From an uncultured Lachnospiraceae bacterium (GTDB lineage Bacteria; Bacillota; Clostridia; Lachnospirales; Lachnospiraceae): 64,000 nt of DNA. The stretch covers positions 186,001 through 250,000 of the forward strand of contig CANBFE010000001.1 of the NCBI GenBank assembly GCA_947367855.1, in the 5' to 3' direction. Below the pieces are notes generated by a model. The model was not told the origin of the DNA. It worked only from the letters and a program-made list of their open reading frames with translations, and did not search any database. A program made the position numbers and the translations under genes. Of this stretch, positions 33,757 to 42,535 are shown piece after piece. How positions within the stretch are numbered: position 1 is the first letter of the stretch; every line of letters begins with the position of its first letter.

Positions 33757-35691
33757 ATGGTAATTATTTTGTTGTTGGCTCTGATTTTGCTGTGTTTCTG
33801 CCTGCGGTCCCGTGAGGACAGTCTTCTTGATGGATGGCTGAAGGGGATTGCTGTCTGGTGCAGCTTTCTGTTTATACAGACAGAAGTAATGTCCGTTTTT
33901 CGCTGCATTACACCAATAACCTCATTGGCGTTTTGGATTGTTGTATGCATCGGGGCCGGCTGCAGACTGTATTTGGGAGGGCTGCGGAATGTCACAGGGA
34001 ATTTTCGGACTCTGGGGAGTGTATTGCGGCAAAATAAGCTGCTGACTGTTCTTTTTCTTCTCACAGGTTTCCTTTCCCTGATAACCGTTCCCTATAACTG
34101 GGATTCCATGACATATCATCTGCCAAGGATTGTCCACTGGGCACAGAACCGGTCTGTGGCTCATTATGGGACAAATATTATCAGGCAGGTATCATCTCCG
34201 CCCTTTCATGAATTTATAGGATTACAAATATATCTTCTCTCTGGCGGAAAAGATATATTTTTAAATGGAATACAGTTCGCAGCTTTTCTCACCAATGCAG
34301 TATTGGTTTATGGAATCGCAGGGAAAGCCGGGTGTAAAAGCAGGTTCTGCAAAATCGGTGCCTTGTTGTTCTGCTCTATGCCCATTGCTTTCGGCGAGGC
34401 TCTGACAACACAGAACGATCAGCTGGCAGGAATGTGGCTTTTGATTTTTATGTATTATTTCCTGGATTTCCTGGATGAAAAACTGCGTTTTGACCGCAGA
34501 AATGCAGAAAGATGCATGATGCTGGCGGTCAGCGTGGGATATGGTTATCTGACGAAGCCCTCTGTCTGTATCGGAATGATGTTTCTTGCACTGGTTCTGC
34601 TGGCTGTCTGTATCCGCAGGAGAGATTCGGTCCTGGTAATCGGAAAACTGCTTGGAATCGTGATACCTGTGATGGCAGTGATTCTGGCTCCGGAAATGAT
34701 AAGGAATCTCCGTACTTTTGGATCAGTACTGCATTCGGGGACGGGCGCAAGGCAGTTGGTGGGAACCTTGGATCCGCGCTATCTGCTAGTTAACTGTCTC
34801 AAGAATCTGGCATTTAATATGCCCACAGTGATTATTCCGCAGAGCAGCAGGCGAATTGCGTCTCTTGTTGGCCGTGTGGCTTCCCTGATGGGGGTGGATG
34901 TCAATGCCCCGTGTATCGCTGAGGATGGCAGAAATTTTGCCCTGGGGGCGCCGGGGGATTACGGACACGACACTGCGGTGAATTCACTGATTATGATCAT
35001 GGCAGGTCTGAGCATTTTATGGTGTTTGTACAGGTGGGTGAAATCAGGCGGAAAAGCCCGGAAGACGGCTGAGAACCTGTTTCAGAGGAAGTATGCCTGT
35101 ATGGTTACTGTTCTTTTGCTGCTTATGTGTGCGGCTGTGCGCTGGGAACCCTTTGTGTCCAGATATATGCTTCCCTATCTGGCATTGCTGTGCCCAATGG
35201 TGTCCATGCAGCTGCAGGATTTTGCGGAAAATATCAGGGGAAAAGCGGGATCTGCTGTATGCGTTTCTGTTGCAGGCTGTCTGTGTATCGCGCAGCTTGT
35301 GGCATTGTTTTCTTTTCATGTGAATGTGATAAAGTGGCAGGGTGCGGAAAGGCCGGGGGGATATTATTATCATCGCAGTAACCTTACCGATGCCTATGTG
35401 GACTCCTGCAGGTTTATTATAGATGGGGGATACGGCAGAGTCGGGATTATACTGGGAGAGGACAGCTACGAATATCCGCTCTGCAGTATTTTGATGAAGC
35501 ATACGGAGCGCATTGAGCATGTGTCAGTGGGAAATGAATCCGGCGTCTATGAGGATTCGGAATATATTCCGGAATGTATTTTTGTATCCGGCAGAAATGA
35601 CATTGACCGGGATGTGATGGAGGTCCATGGGCGTATTTACAGAAGGGAGCTTTTTTCTGAGGAAGCTGCAGTCTATGTGAAATGTGAATAA
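33757..35691 (+). CDS. GT-C-type membrane glycosyltransferase, GT39-like
   Basis: A 644-residue polytopic membrane protein with about a dozen hydrophobic helices. After the first membrane segments there is an extracellular loop with Asp116 in YNWDSMTYHLPRIVHW, the position of the conserved catalytic acid in lipid-phosphate-sugar-using (GT-C) enzymes, and a HWAQN stretch typical of the group. It would transfer a sugar from a polyprenyl-phosphate donor to a glycan or lipid; the acceptor is unknown. Composition looks more AT-rich than its neighbours, as often for membrane or transferred genes. GAGAGG precedes the ATG. It stands alone. Confidence 0.8.
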   Translation: MVIILLLALILLCFCLRSREDSLLDGWLKGIAVWCSFLFIQTEVMSVFRCITPITSLAFWIVVCIGAGCRLYLGGLRNVTGNFRTLGSVLRQNKLLTVLFLLTGFLSLITVPYNWDSMTYHLPRIVHWAQNRSVAHYGTNIIRQVSSPPFHEFIGLQIYLLSGGKDIFLNGIQFAAFLTNAVLVYGIAGKAGCKSRFCKIGALLFCSMPIAFGEALTTQNDQLAGMWLLIFMYYFLDFLDEKLRFDRRNAERCMMLAVSVGYGYLTKPSVCIGMMFLALVLLAVCIRRRDSVLVIGKLLGIVIPVMAVILAPEMIRNLRTFGSVLHSGTGARQLVGTLDPRYLLVNCLKNLAFNMPTVIIPQSSRRIASLVGRVASLMGVDVNAPCIAEDGRNFALGAPGDYGHDTAVNSLIMIMAGLSILWCLYRWVKSGGKARKTAENLFQRKYACMVTVLLLLMCAAVRWEPFVSRYMLPYLALLCPMVSMQLQDFAENIRGKAGSAVCVSVAGCLCIAQLVALFSFHVNVIKWQGAERPGGYYYHRSNLTDAYVDSCRFIIDGGYGRVGIILGEDSYEYPLCSILMKHTERIEHVSVGNESGVYEDSEYIPECIFVSGRNDIDRDVMEVHGRIYRRELFSEEAAVYVKCE

Positions 35692-35762
35692 ATTTGATAA
35701 TATCAGTGCAGCCGGGCATACTGGAAGGGAAGTCATATACAGACGGAACGGAGGAAAACAGA

Positions 35763-38048
35763 ATGCGGAAAGTAATTTGTCTGAACCGGGACTGGAGATT
35801 TTGCAGGGAGGATGCAGGTGTGCCTGAGGAACTGCCCTCCGGGTGGGCTGCGGTGGACCTGCCCCACACCTGGAACGCAGTGGACGGTCATGACGGAAAC
35901 GGGGACTATTACCGGGGCAGGTGCTGGTATGCAAAGTGTTTTGAGACACCCCGGCAGCCTCTGCCCGGGGGAAGGGTGTATCTGGAGATTCTGGCGGCAG
36001 GGCAGCAGGCAGAAGTATATGTCAACGGCAGGAAGGCCGCGTACCATGAGGGAGGTTATTCGGCCTTCCGGGCAGATATTACAAAGCTTTGCAGAGAAGA
36101 GGGGGAGAATCTTCTGGCAATCGCCTGCAGCAATGAAAAAAAGAGCGGTGTGTATCCCCAGGCTGCGGATTTTACCTTTTACGGGGGACTCTACAGGGGC
36201 GTGAACCTGATCAGTGTGCCGGAAGCTCATTTTGACCTGGATTATTATGGAGGCCCGGGCCTGCAGGTGACGTCCAGGCCCGGGGAGGGCGGGGCGGTAT
36301 TTGAACTGGTTTCCTGGGTGAGAAACGCGGACGAAAATTTTACCGTGCAGTATTCGGTTCTGGATGGGGAGGGCAGGGAAGCGGCCTCCGCCGTAAGGCC
36401 TGCTGACAGCACCAGGGTGACGGTTTATGTGCCGGATGCGGTGAGATGGGATCCGGACAATCCTTATCTGTATACCGTCACGGCTGTTCTGCAGCGGCGC
36501 AATGAGGCTTATGACCAGGTCAGGGTAAAAGCGGGAGTGAGGAGCTTTTCCTGCGATCCGGAGAGGGGATTCTGCATCAATGGCGCATGGACTCCTCTGA
36601 GGGGAGTGAGCCGTCACCAGGATCGGCTGTACAAAGGGAATGCGCTTACCAGAGAGGAGCATTATGAGGACGCGGAGCTTATAAAGGAACTGGGGGCAAA
36701 TACCATCCGTCTGGCTCATTATCAGCATTCCCAGGATTTCTATGATGCCTGTGACGAACTGGGTTTTATCGTATGGGCGGAGATTCCCTTTATCAGTGTC
36801 ATGGACCCTGATCCTGCTGCCCATGAAAACTGTATCAGTCAGATGAAGGAGATGATCATTCAGAATTACAATCATCCAAGTATCTGTTTCTGGGGGATAT
36901 CCAATGAGATCCTTATCGGCGGCATTTCGGAAAAGCTGGTGGAGAACCACAGGGAGCTGAACAGGTTGTGCAAGGAGCTTGATCCAACCAGACTTACTGC
37001 CATTGCCCATGTTTCCATGACGCCTGAGGACAGTCCCATGCATGGAATTACGGATGTGGAGAGCTATAATCATTACTTCGGTTGGTACGGCGGAAAGATG
37101 GAGGATAACGGACCCTGGCTTGATCACTTTCACCGGATGCATCCGGAAATCTGCCTGGGCCTGGCCGAATACGGATGCGAGGGAATCATCACCTATCACG
37201 GGCCGGAACCTGCCTGTAAGGACTACAGCGAGGAATATCAGGCATTGTACCATGAGCATATGGCAAAGGTTCTGGAGGAGCGGCCCTGGATCTGGTCGGG
37301 CCATGTGTGGAATATGTTTGATTTCGGCTGCGCAGCCAGAAACGAGGGCGGTGTGGCAGGCAGAAACAACAAGGGCCTGATGACCATGGACCGCAGGACC
37401 AGAAAGGACAGCTTCTATGTCTGCCAGGCATACTGGAGCAGAAAGCCCATGGTTCATATCTGCGGCAGGCGTTACGCGCAGCGGGCAGGTGAGACCACGG
37501 AGATCCGGGTTTATTCCAACCAGCCCGGGGTAACCCTGTATATCAACGGCAGGGTGGTCGGAGTGCAGAGCGGAGGCAGGGTGTTTTCCTTCCGGGCGGC
37601 CCTGGAGGAGGGGATTAATTTTGTGACGGCAGTGGCGGGAGAGGTGAAGGACAGCATAACCCTGGAGAAGGTGGAGAAGGAACCGTCCGTCTATGTTCTG
37701 CCTGAGGTGAACGAGAGGGCAGAGGGTGTGGCCAACTGGTTTCGGCTTGCGGGAGACCTGAATCTGAAGGCGCCCATGGAATTTCCGGAGGGGCGGTACA
37801 GCATCCGGGACACCATGGAGGAGATCGCAGAGTGCCCCAGGGCCATGGAACTGGTATCTGAGGCCGTGAAGCTTGCCACAAATATGAAGCTTGTTCCCGG
37901 GGAGGGAATGTGGGATATGATGAAATCCATGACGCCGGAGAAAATGTGCGAGATGGCCGGGGCCATGATGCCGGAAGGGTTTGCGCAGAGTCTGAATGCC
38001 AGGCTGAACAGCATCACGAAAACACCCGGCGGAAGCATAAAAGATTAA
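35763..38048 (+). CDS. GH2 glycosidase, possible beta-glucuronidase or beta-galactosidase
   Basis: A 761-residue cytosolic GH2 enzyme: sugar-binding jelly-roll, immunoglobulin-like and TIM-barrel domains, then an added C-terminal region. The acid/base is Glu382 (WGISNEIL) and the nucleophile Glu469 (LGLAEYGCEG). An NxKG motif (RNNKGLMTMD) is at the position used by beta-glucuronidases for the carboxylate, but some GH2 beta-galactosidases carry NDKG there too. The neighbouring uxuA and uxuB favour a glucuronide substrate. The last 60 residues are methionine-rich (WDMMKSMTPEKMCEMAGAMM) and unlike any domain I know. ATG 35763 was preferred to 35694 because GGAGG precedes it. Confidence 0.85.
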   Translation: MRKVICLNRDWRFCREDAGVPEELPSGWAAVDLPHTWNAVDGHDGNGDYYRGRCWYAKCFETPRQPLPGGRVYLEILAAGQQAEVYVNGRKAAYHEGGYSAFRADITKLCREEGENLLAIACSNEKKSGVYPQAADFTFYGGLYRGVNLISVPEAHFDLDYYGGPGLQVTSRPGEGGAVFELVSWVRNADENFTVQYSVLDGEGREAASAVRPADSTRVTVYVPDAVRWDPDNPYLYTVTAVLQRRNEAYDQVRVKAGVRSFSCDPERGFCINGAWTPLRGVSRHQDRLYKGNALTREEHYEDAELIKELGANTIRLAHYQHSQDFYDACDELGFIVWAEIPFISVMDPDPAAHENCISQMKEMIIQNYNHPSICFWGISNEILIGGISEKLVENHRELNRLCKELDPTRLTAIAHVSMTPEDSPMHGITDVESYNHYFGWYGGKMEDNGPWLDHFHRMHPEICLGLAEYGCEGIITYHGPEPACKDYSEEYQALYHEHMAKVLEERPWIWSGHVWNMFDFGCAARNEGGVAGRNNKGLMTMDRRTRKDSFYVCQAYWSRKPMVHICGRRYAQRAGETTEIRVYSNQPGVTLYINGRVVGVQSGGRVFSFRAALEEGINFVTAVAGEVKDSITLEKVEKEPSVYVLPEVNERAEGVANWFRLAGDLNLKAPMEFPEGRYSIRDTMEEIAECPRAMELVSEAVKLATNMKLVPGEGMWDMMKSMTPEKMCEMAGAMMPEGFAQSLNARLNSITKTPGGSIKD

Positions 38049-38056
38049 GACAATGG

Positions 38057-38085
38057 TTGCAAAAGACGTGGTGATGTATTAAAAT
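38057..38085 (+). promoter_or_regulatory. promoter of uxuA-uxuB
   Basis: TTGCAA (38057-38062), 17-nt spacer, TAAAAT (38080-38085), giving a start near 38092. It begins 9 nt after the GH2 stop, so uxuAB can be expressed separately from the GH2 gene. Confidence 0.75.
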
Positions 38086-38091
38086 AGGAGA

Positions 38092-38105
38092 TGTAAGCGC
38101 TTACA
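38092..38105 (+). promoter_or_regulatory. cre-like LacI-family operator
   Basis: TGTAAGCGCTTACA is a perfect 14-bp palindrome that matches the catabolite-responsive element consensus. It sits on the predicted transcription start of uxuA, where bound CcpA or a LacI-family uronate repressor would block initiation. Confidence 0.75.
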
Positions 38106-38154
38106 CGGCGATTTGCACAAAAATACAACAAGAAGGCGGGAGGGACGGAAATTT

Positions 38155-39240
38155 ATGGGAATGCAGATGGGTTTTCGCTGGTACGGCGAAGGCAATGACG
38201 GCATTAAGCTGTCGGACATTAAGCAGATTCCGGGGGTGACCAGTATCGTCTGGGCACTGCATGACAAGATGCCCGGGGAGGTCTGGGAAGTGGAGGAGAT
38301 CAGGGAGGTACAGAGACAGCTGGAACCATATGGTTTCAATATGGACGTGGTGGAATCCGTGAATGTCCATGATGATATCAAGATCGGTCTGCCCTCCAGA
38401 GACGGGTATATTGAAAACTATATCCGGACCATCCGCAACCTTTCCCAATTTGGGGTTAAGGTAATCTGCTATAATTTTATGCCGGTTTTCGACTGGACAC
38501 GAACGGATTTGTTCCATCCGGTGGGGGACGGGTCTACGGCGCTGTACTATGAGGCGGGCAAGATTCACGACGATCCCAGGGAGATGGCGGATTATATTCT
38601 GAATAATCTGCACGGGCTGACCTTTCCGGGGTGGGAGCCGGAGCGTATGGCGAGGCTGGACGAACTCTTTGCGGCATATAAACCGGTGACGAAGGAGAAG
38701 CTGTGGGAGAACCTGAAATATTTTCTGGAGCAGCTGATGCCGGTATGTCATGAGTGCGATATCAAAATGGCGATTCACATGGATGATCCGCCATGGGATA
38801 TTTTCGGCCTGCCCAGGCTGTTGGTGGACGGGGCTTCCGTGGACCGGTTCCTGGAGATGGTGGACGATCCCTGCAGCTGCCTGACGCTCTGTTCCGGAAG
38901 CCTGAACGCCAATCCGGAGAATCATGTGGCGGATATTGTCAGAAAGCACTGTGACCGCATTGCATTTGCCCATATCCGCAATGTGAAGCATTTTCCCAAC
39001 GGAGATTTTTCTGAGGCCAGCCACCGGGACTGCGACGGGGATACGGGGATATTGGATATCCTGAAGGCATATCATGACTGTGGTTTTGAGGGATATATCC
39101 GGCCGGACCACGGGCGTCACCTCTGGGGGGAAGGTCCCGGCAATGTCCGTCCGGGCTATGGGCTGTATGACAGGGCGTTGGGTGTTATGTATATGCTGGG
39201 AGTCTGGGATATGCTGGAGAAGCTGGACGGCAGAAAATAA
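38155..39240 (+). CDS. uxuA: mannonate dehydratase
   Basis: Dehydrates D-mannonate to 2-keto-3-deoxygluconate in glucuronate breakdown. The 361 residues include family stretches MQMGFRWYG, CYNFMPVFDWTRTDL, HMDDPPWDIFG, LCSGSLNANPEN and IRPDHGRHLWGE, which hold the metal-binding His/Cys residues. ATG 38155 follows GGGAGG (38139-38144) by 10 nt; an in-frame ATG at 38113 is rejected because it would make the leader coding. It is the first gene after the cre-like operator, and uxuB follows 28 nt later. Confidence 0.95.
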   Translation: MGMQMGFRWYGEGNDGIKLSDIKQIPGVTSIVWALHDKMPGEVWEVEEIREVQRQLEPYGFNMDVVESVNVHDDIKIGLPSRDGYIENYIRTIRNLSQFGVKVICYNFMPVFDWTRTDLFHPVGDGSTALYYEAGKIHDDPREMADYILNNLHGLTFPGWEPERMARLDELFAAYKPVTKEKLWENLKYFLEQLMPVCHECDIKMAIHMDDPPWDIFGLPRLLVDGASVDRFLEMVDDPCSCLTLCSGSLNANPENHVADIVRKHCDRIAFAHIRNVKHFPNGDFSEASHRDCDGDTGILDILKAYHDCGFEGYIRPDHGRHLWGEGPGNVRPGYGLYDRALGVMYMLGVWDMLEKLDGRK

Positions 39241-39268
39241 AAAGCGCGGGAAAAGGAGTTGGTTCGGT

Positions 39269-40852
39269 ATGAAATTGACGGATATCAGAGAAGAAATCTC
39301 TGCAGAATGGGCGGAGAAAGGGTATCAGATGCCGCAGTTTGACATGGAGGCGGTAAAGGAGAAAACCCGGGAAAATCCTGTGTGGGTACATTTCGGAGCG
39401 GGAAACCTCTTCCGGGCGTTTCCTGCGGCGGTTTTGCAGCAGGTCCTGGATTCGGGAAAATATGACAGAGGCGTCATAGTGGCGGAGGGATTTGATTTTG
39501 AGATTATTGACAGGGCGTACAGGCCTTATGACAATCTAAGTCTGTTGGTGTGCCTTCAGTCTGACGGCACGATCCGGAAAAAGGTCATCGCCTCCGTCAC
39601 GGAGAGTCTTAAGGCGGATGCCCGGTTTAAGGAGGACTGGATGCGGCTTGCGGAGATTTTCTGCTTTCCGGGCCTGCAGATGGTTTCCTTTACCATCACG
39701 GAGAAGGGCTATGGAGTGGACTCCGGTGATCTGGGCCGCGGCCTGGACCCGGCGCTGATCATGGGGAAGGTGACTTTGCTTTTATATGAGCGTTTTCTGG
39801 CGGGAGCCATGCCGCTGACGCTTCAGAGCATGGACAACTGCTCCCATAACGGAGACAGGGTGAAGGAGGCCGTTCTGGCCTATGCTGCCAGGTGGGAGGA
39901 AGAGGGACTGGTTCCCCCGGAATTTCCGGCTTATCTGCAGGATCCCGCAAAGGTCGCCTATCCCTGGAGCATGATTGATAAGATTACCCCCAGGCCGGAT
40001 GAAAAGGTGCAGAAGATGCTGGAGAAGGACGGATTTGAGGACAGTGATACCATCCTTACGGACAGACGCACCTATACGGCTCCTTTTGTCAATGCGGAGG
40101 AGACGGAGTACCTGGTGATTGAAGACCATTACACCAACGGACGCCCGCCCCTGGAGCTGGGAGGGGTGCTGTATGTGGATCGGGAGACCGTGGACAAGGT
40201 GGAGCGGATGAAGGTATGCACCTGCCTGAACCCTCTCCATACAGCCATGTCCCTCTACGGCTGTCTGCTGGGGTACAACCTGATTTCCGCGGAGATGGAG
40301 GATGAGGATATCCGGGGACTGGTCACCAAACTGGGTTACAGGGAAGCCATGCCCGTGGTGGTGGACCCGGGGGTACTGAAGCCCGGGGACTTTATCGACG
40401 CAGTGCTGAACCGCCGTCTGCCAAATCCCTTTATGCCGGATGCTCCCCAGAGAATAGCCACGGATACCAGCCAGAAGCTGCCCATCCGCTTCGGCGAGAC
40501 CATCAGGGCTTATCAGGCCAGGGGACTGGACATGGAGGAACTGGTGCTGCTTCCTCTGGTTCTGGCGGGATATGCCCGTTATCTCAAGGGAATCGACGAT
40601 GCGGGCAATGCATTCGAACCCTCCCCGGATCCCCTGTTGGAAGAGCTGCGCGCCATCGTGGAACCTCTGGATGTAAAGGAAGGAAGGCAGGATTTTTCCT
40701 GTCTGAAGACATTGTTCAGCCGTCAGGATGTGTTCGGGGCGGATCTGTACGGGGCAGGTCTGGGGGATCGCATTGAGAAAATGGCCGGGGAGCTGTTTGC
40801 AGGGCCCGGGGCCGTCCGCAGAACACTGCACAAGTATGTTTCCATGCGCTGA
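39269..40852 (+). CDS. uxuB: fructuronate reductase, mannitol dehydrogenase family
   Basis: Reduces D-fructuronate to D-mannonate, the step before UxuA. The protein has 527 residues; the N-terminal Rossmann part contains VHFGAGNLFRAF and the long C-terminal helical domain is of the polyol-dehydrogenase type (MCTCLNP-like region KVCTCLNPLHT). ATG 39269 follows AAGGAG (39253-39258). Being directly behind uxuA supports fructuronate reductase over altronate or mannitol enzymes. uxaC and kdgK/kdgA are not in the window. Confidence 0.93.
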   Translation: MKLTDIREEISAEWAEKGYQMPQFDMEAVKEKTRENPVWVHFGAGNLFRAFPAAVLQQVLDSGKYDRGVIVAEGFDFEIIDRAYRPYDNLSLLVCLQSDGTIRKKVIASVTESLKADARFKEDWMRLAEIFCFPGLQMVSFTITEKGYGVDSGDLGRGLDPALIMGKVTLLLYERFLAGAMPLTLQSMDNCSHNGDRVKEAVLAYAARWEEEGLVPPEFPAYLQDPAKVAYPWSMIDKITPRPDEKVQKMLEKDGFEDSDTILTDRRTYTAPFVNAEETEYLVIEDHYTNGRPPLELGGVLYVDRETVDKVERMKVCTCLNPLHTAMSLYGCLLGYNLISAEMEDEDIRGLVTKLGYREAMPVVVDPGVLKPGDFIDAVLNRRLPNPFMPDAPQRIATDTSQKLPIRFGETIRAYQARGLDMEELVLLPLVLAGYARYLKGIDDAGNAFEPSPDPLLEELRAIVEPLDVKEGRQDFSCLKTLFSRQDVFGADLYGAGLGDRIEKMAGELFAGPGAVRRTLHKYVSMR

Positions 40853-40875
40853 TTCAAGGCGGAGGATATGGGATT

Positions 40876-40902
40876 TCCTCCGGGGCTGCCCGGGGGATTT
40901 TT
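40876..40902 (+). terminator. terminator of uxuA-uxuB
   Basis: TCCTCCGGG (40876-40884) pairs with CCCGGGGGA (40889-40897) with one G-U, loop GCTG, then TTTTT. Confidence 0.85.
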
Positions 40903-41040
40903 CATGCCCGGATTTAGAGCGCGGCAGGGATTCTTACATACAAAATATAAAAATGCGCTTGAAATAAGCCCATGCCCCATGCTATAGTGTTAAAGGTATC
41001 AAAGCAGCGGAATGCGGCAGGGGACAGCGGAGGAAAGGAC

Positions 41041-41547
41041 ATGTTGGAAAGATTCTATCCGGATGCGGAAGCGGAAAATGCTTACGGGATTGACTACGGG
41101 GAACTATACGGGAGAGGCTTTCGGGGCATTATTTTTGACATAGACAATACACTGGTGCCTCATGGAGCCCCTGCGGATGAGAGGGCAGGGAGACTGTTTG
41201 CCGGGCTGCGGGAAATGGGATTCGAGACGCTCCTGCTGTCCAACAATAAGGAACCCAGGGTGAAAAGCTTTGCGGAAAAGGTAGGGGCAAAATATATTTA
41301 TAAGGCCGGCAAACCTGGGCGTGCGGGCTATGAGAAGGCCATGGAGCTGATGAAGACCGGACCGGGGAGCACCCTGTTTGTGGGGGATCAGCTTTTTACG
41401 GATGTGTGGGGAGCCAGGAGGGTGGGAATTCTGAGCTATCTGGTGAAGCCCATTCACCCAAAGGAGGAGATCCAGATCGTTCTGAAGCGCCGTCTGGAAC
41501 GGATCGTCCTGTTTTTTTACCACAGAAGAAAGCGGAACGGAGCCTGA
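41041..41547 (+). CDS. YqeG-family HAD (IIIA) phosphatase
   Basis: A 168-residue HAD-superfamily phosphatase. Motif I is IIFDIDNTLVPHG, motif II is LLLSNNKEPRV, motif III/IV include FVGDQLFTDVWGARR. The size and the motif I to IV arrangement match YqeG, often found next to shikimate and efp genes in Firmicutes, as it is here (aroE, aroK-aroQ, efp follow). The substrate in the cell is not known. GGAGGAAAGG precedes the ATG. Confidence 0.92.
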   Translation: MLERFYPDAEAENAYGIDYGELYGRGFRGIIFDIDNTLVPHGAPADERAGRLFAGLREMGFETLLLSNNKEPRVKSFAEKVGAKYIYKAGKPGRAGYEKAMELMKTGPGSTLFVGDQLFTDVWGARRVGILSYLVKPIHPKEEIQIVLKRRLERIVLFFYHRRKRNGA

Positions 41548-41647
41548 GGGGGCGGAAGAGGTATCGAAAAGCGGCTGCCGCAAAAGGCAGGCAGGAAGGA
41601 AGGACGGCAGAGCGCGGGGAGCCGGGACATCTGCCAAAGGAACGGGA

Positions 41648-42535
41648 ATGGAAGGAAATGACAGAAAGATAAACGGTTATACCCGAGTCTGCGGTGTGAT
41701 GGGGAATCCGGTGGAACACACCATGTCGCCGGCTATCCACAATACCCTGGCAGAGGCCCTGGGGGAGAACCTGGTCTATGTGCCTTTCCGGGTGCCTGAC
41801 GGACAGGCAGGAGAGGCCGTGAGGGGAGCCTATGCCCTGAATCTTCTGGGGATGAATGTGACGGTTCCCTACAAGAGTCAGGTGATCCCTTTTCTGAAGG
41901 AGACGGATCCCCTGGCGGAAACCATTGGGGCGGTTAACACGCTGGTCCGTGTGCAGGGAGGATTCAAGGGATACAATACGGACATGCCAGGACTTTACAG
42001 GGCCATGCGCCGGGACGGCGTGAACCTGGAGGGGGAGAAGGTGCTTATCCTGGGAGCAGGAGGGGTGGCAAGGGCAGTGGCCATCCTGGCGGCGGACAGA
42101 AAAGCGGCAGAGATCACGATTCTGAACCGCACTGCCCACAGGGCCGTGAAGGTGGCGGAGGAAGTAAACGCCATCGCAGGCAGACGGATTGCGAAGGGAA
42201 GGGAACTGGGAGAATGGGCTCTCCTGCCGGAGGGAGAGCGGTATCTGGCTATCCAGGCCACAAATGTGGGAATGTTCCCCAATGTGGAGGAGGCGGTTAT
42301 TGAGGACAGGGCATTTTACGGGAAAATTCATACGGGATATGATCTGGTGTTCAATCCTGCGGAGACAAAATTCATGACCCTTGTGCGGGAGGCCGGGGGA
42401 AGGGCCTTCGGCGGTCTGAAAATGCTGTTGTACCAGGGCATCATTGCATATGAACTCTGGACAGGGGCAGAGGTGGGGCAGGAACTGGCAGAGAAGGCCT
42501 ATGCGGCTATGAAGGAGGCCATGGAGATTTCATGA
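41648..42535 (+). CDS. aroE: shikimate dehydrogenase
   Basis: Reduces 3-dehydroshikimate to shikimate with NADPH. The protein is 295 residues. Substrate-binding GNPVEHTMSPAIHN and the catalytic lysine in MNVTVPYKSQV are intact, as is the NADP-binding GAGGVARAVA. The gene overlaps the aroK-aroQ gene by 4 bases (ATGA at 42532-42535), which points to coupled translation. It begins about 100 nt after the HAD gene. Confidence 0.94.
   Translation: MEGNDRKINGYTRVCGVMGNPVEHTMSPAIHNTLAEALGENLVYVPFRVPDGQAGEAVRGAYALNLLGMNVTVPYKSQVIPFLKETDPLAETIGAVNTLVRVQGGFKGYNTDMPGLYRAMRRDGVNLEGEKVLILGAGGVARAVAILAADRKAAEITILNRTAHRAVKVAEEVNAIAGRRIAKGRELGEWALLPEGERYLAIQATNVGMFPNVEEAVIEDRAFYGKIHTGYDLVFNPAETKFMTLVREAGGRAFGGLKMLLYQGIIAYELWTGAEVGQELAEKAYAAMKEAMEIS

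Noticed and set aside
35733..37457. 574-codon open frame on the minus strand under the GH2 gene
   Set aside because: Antisense shadow of a conserved enzyme; no motif, no ribosome binding site.
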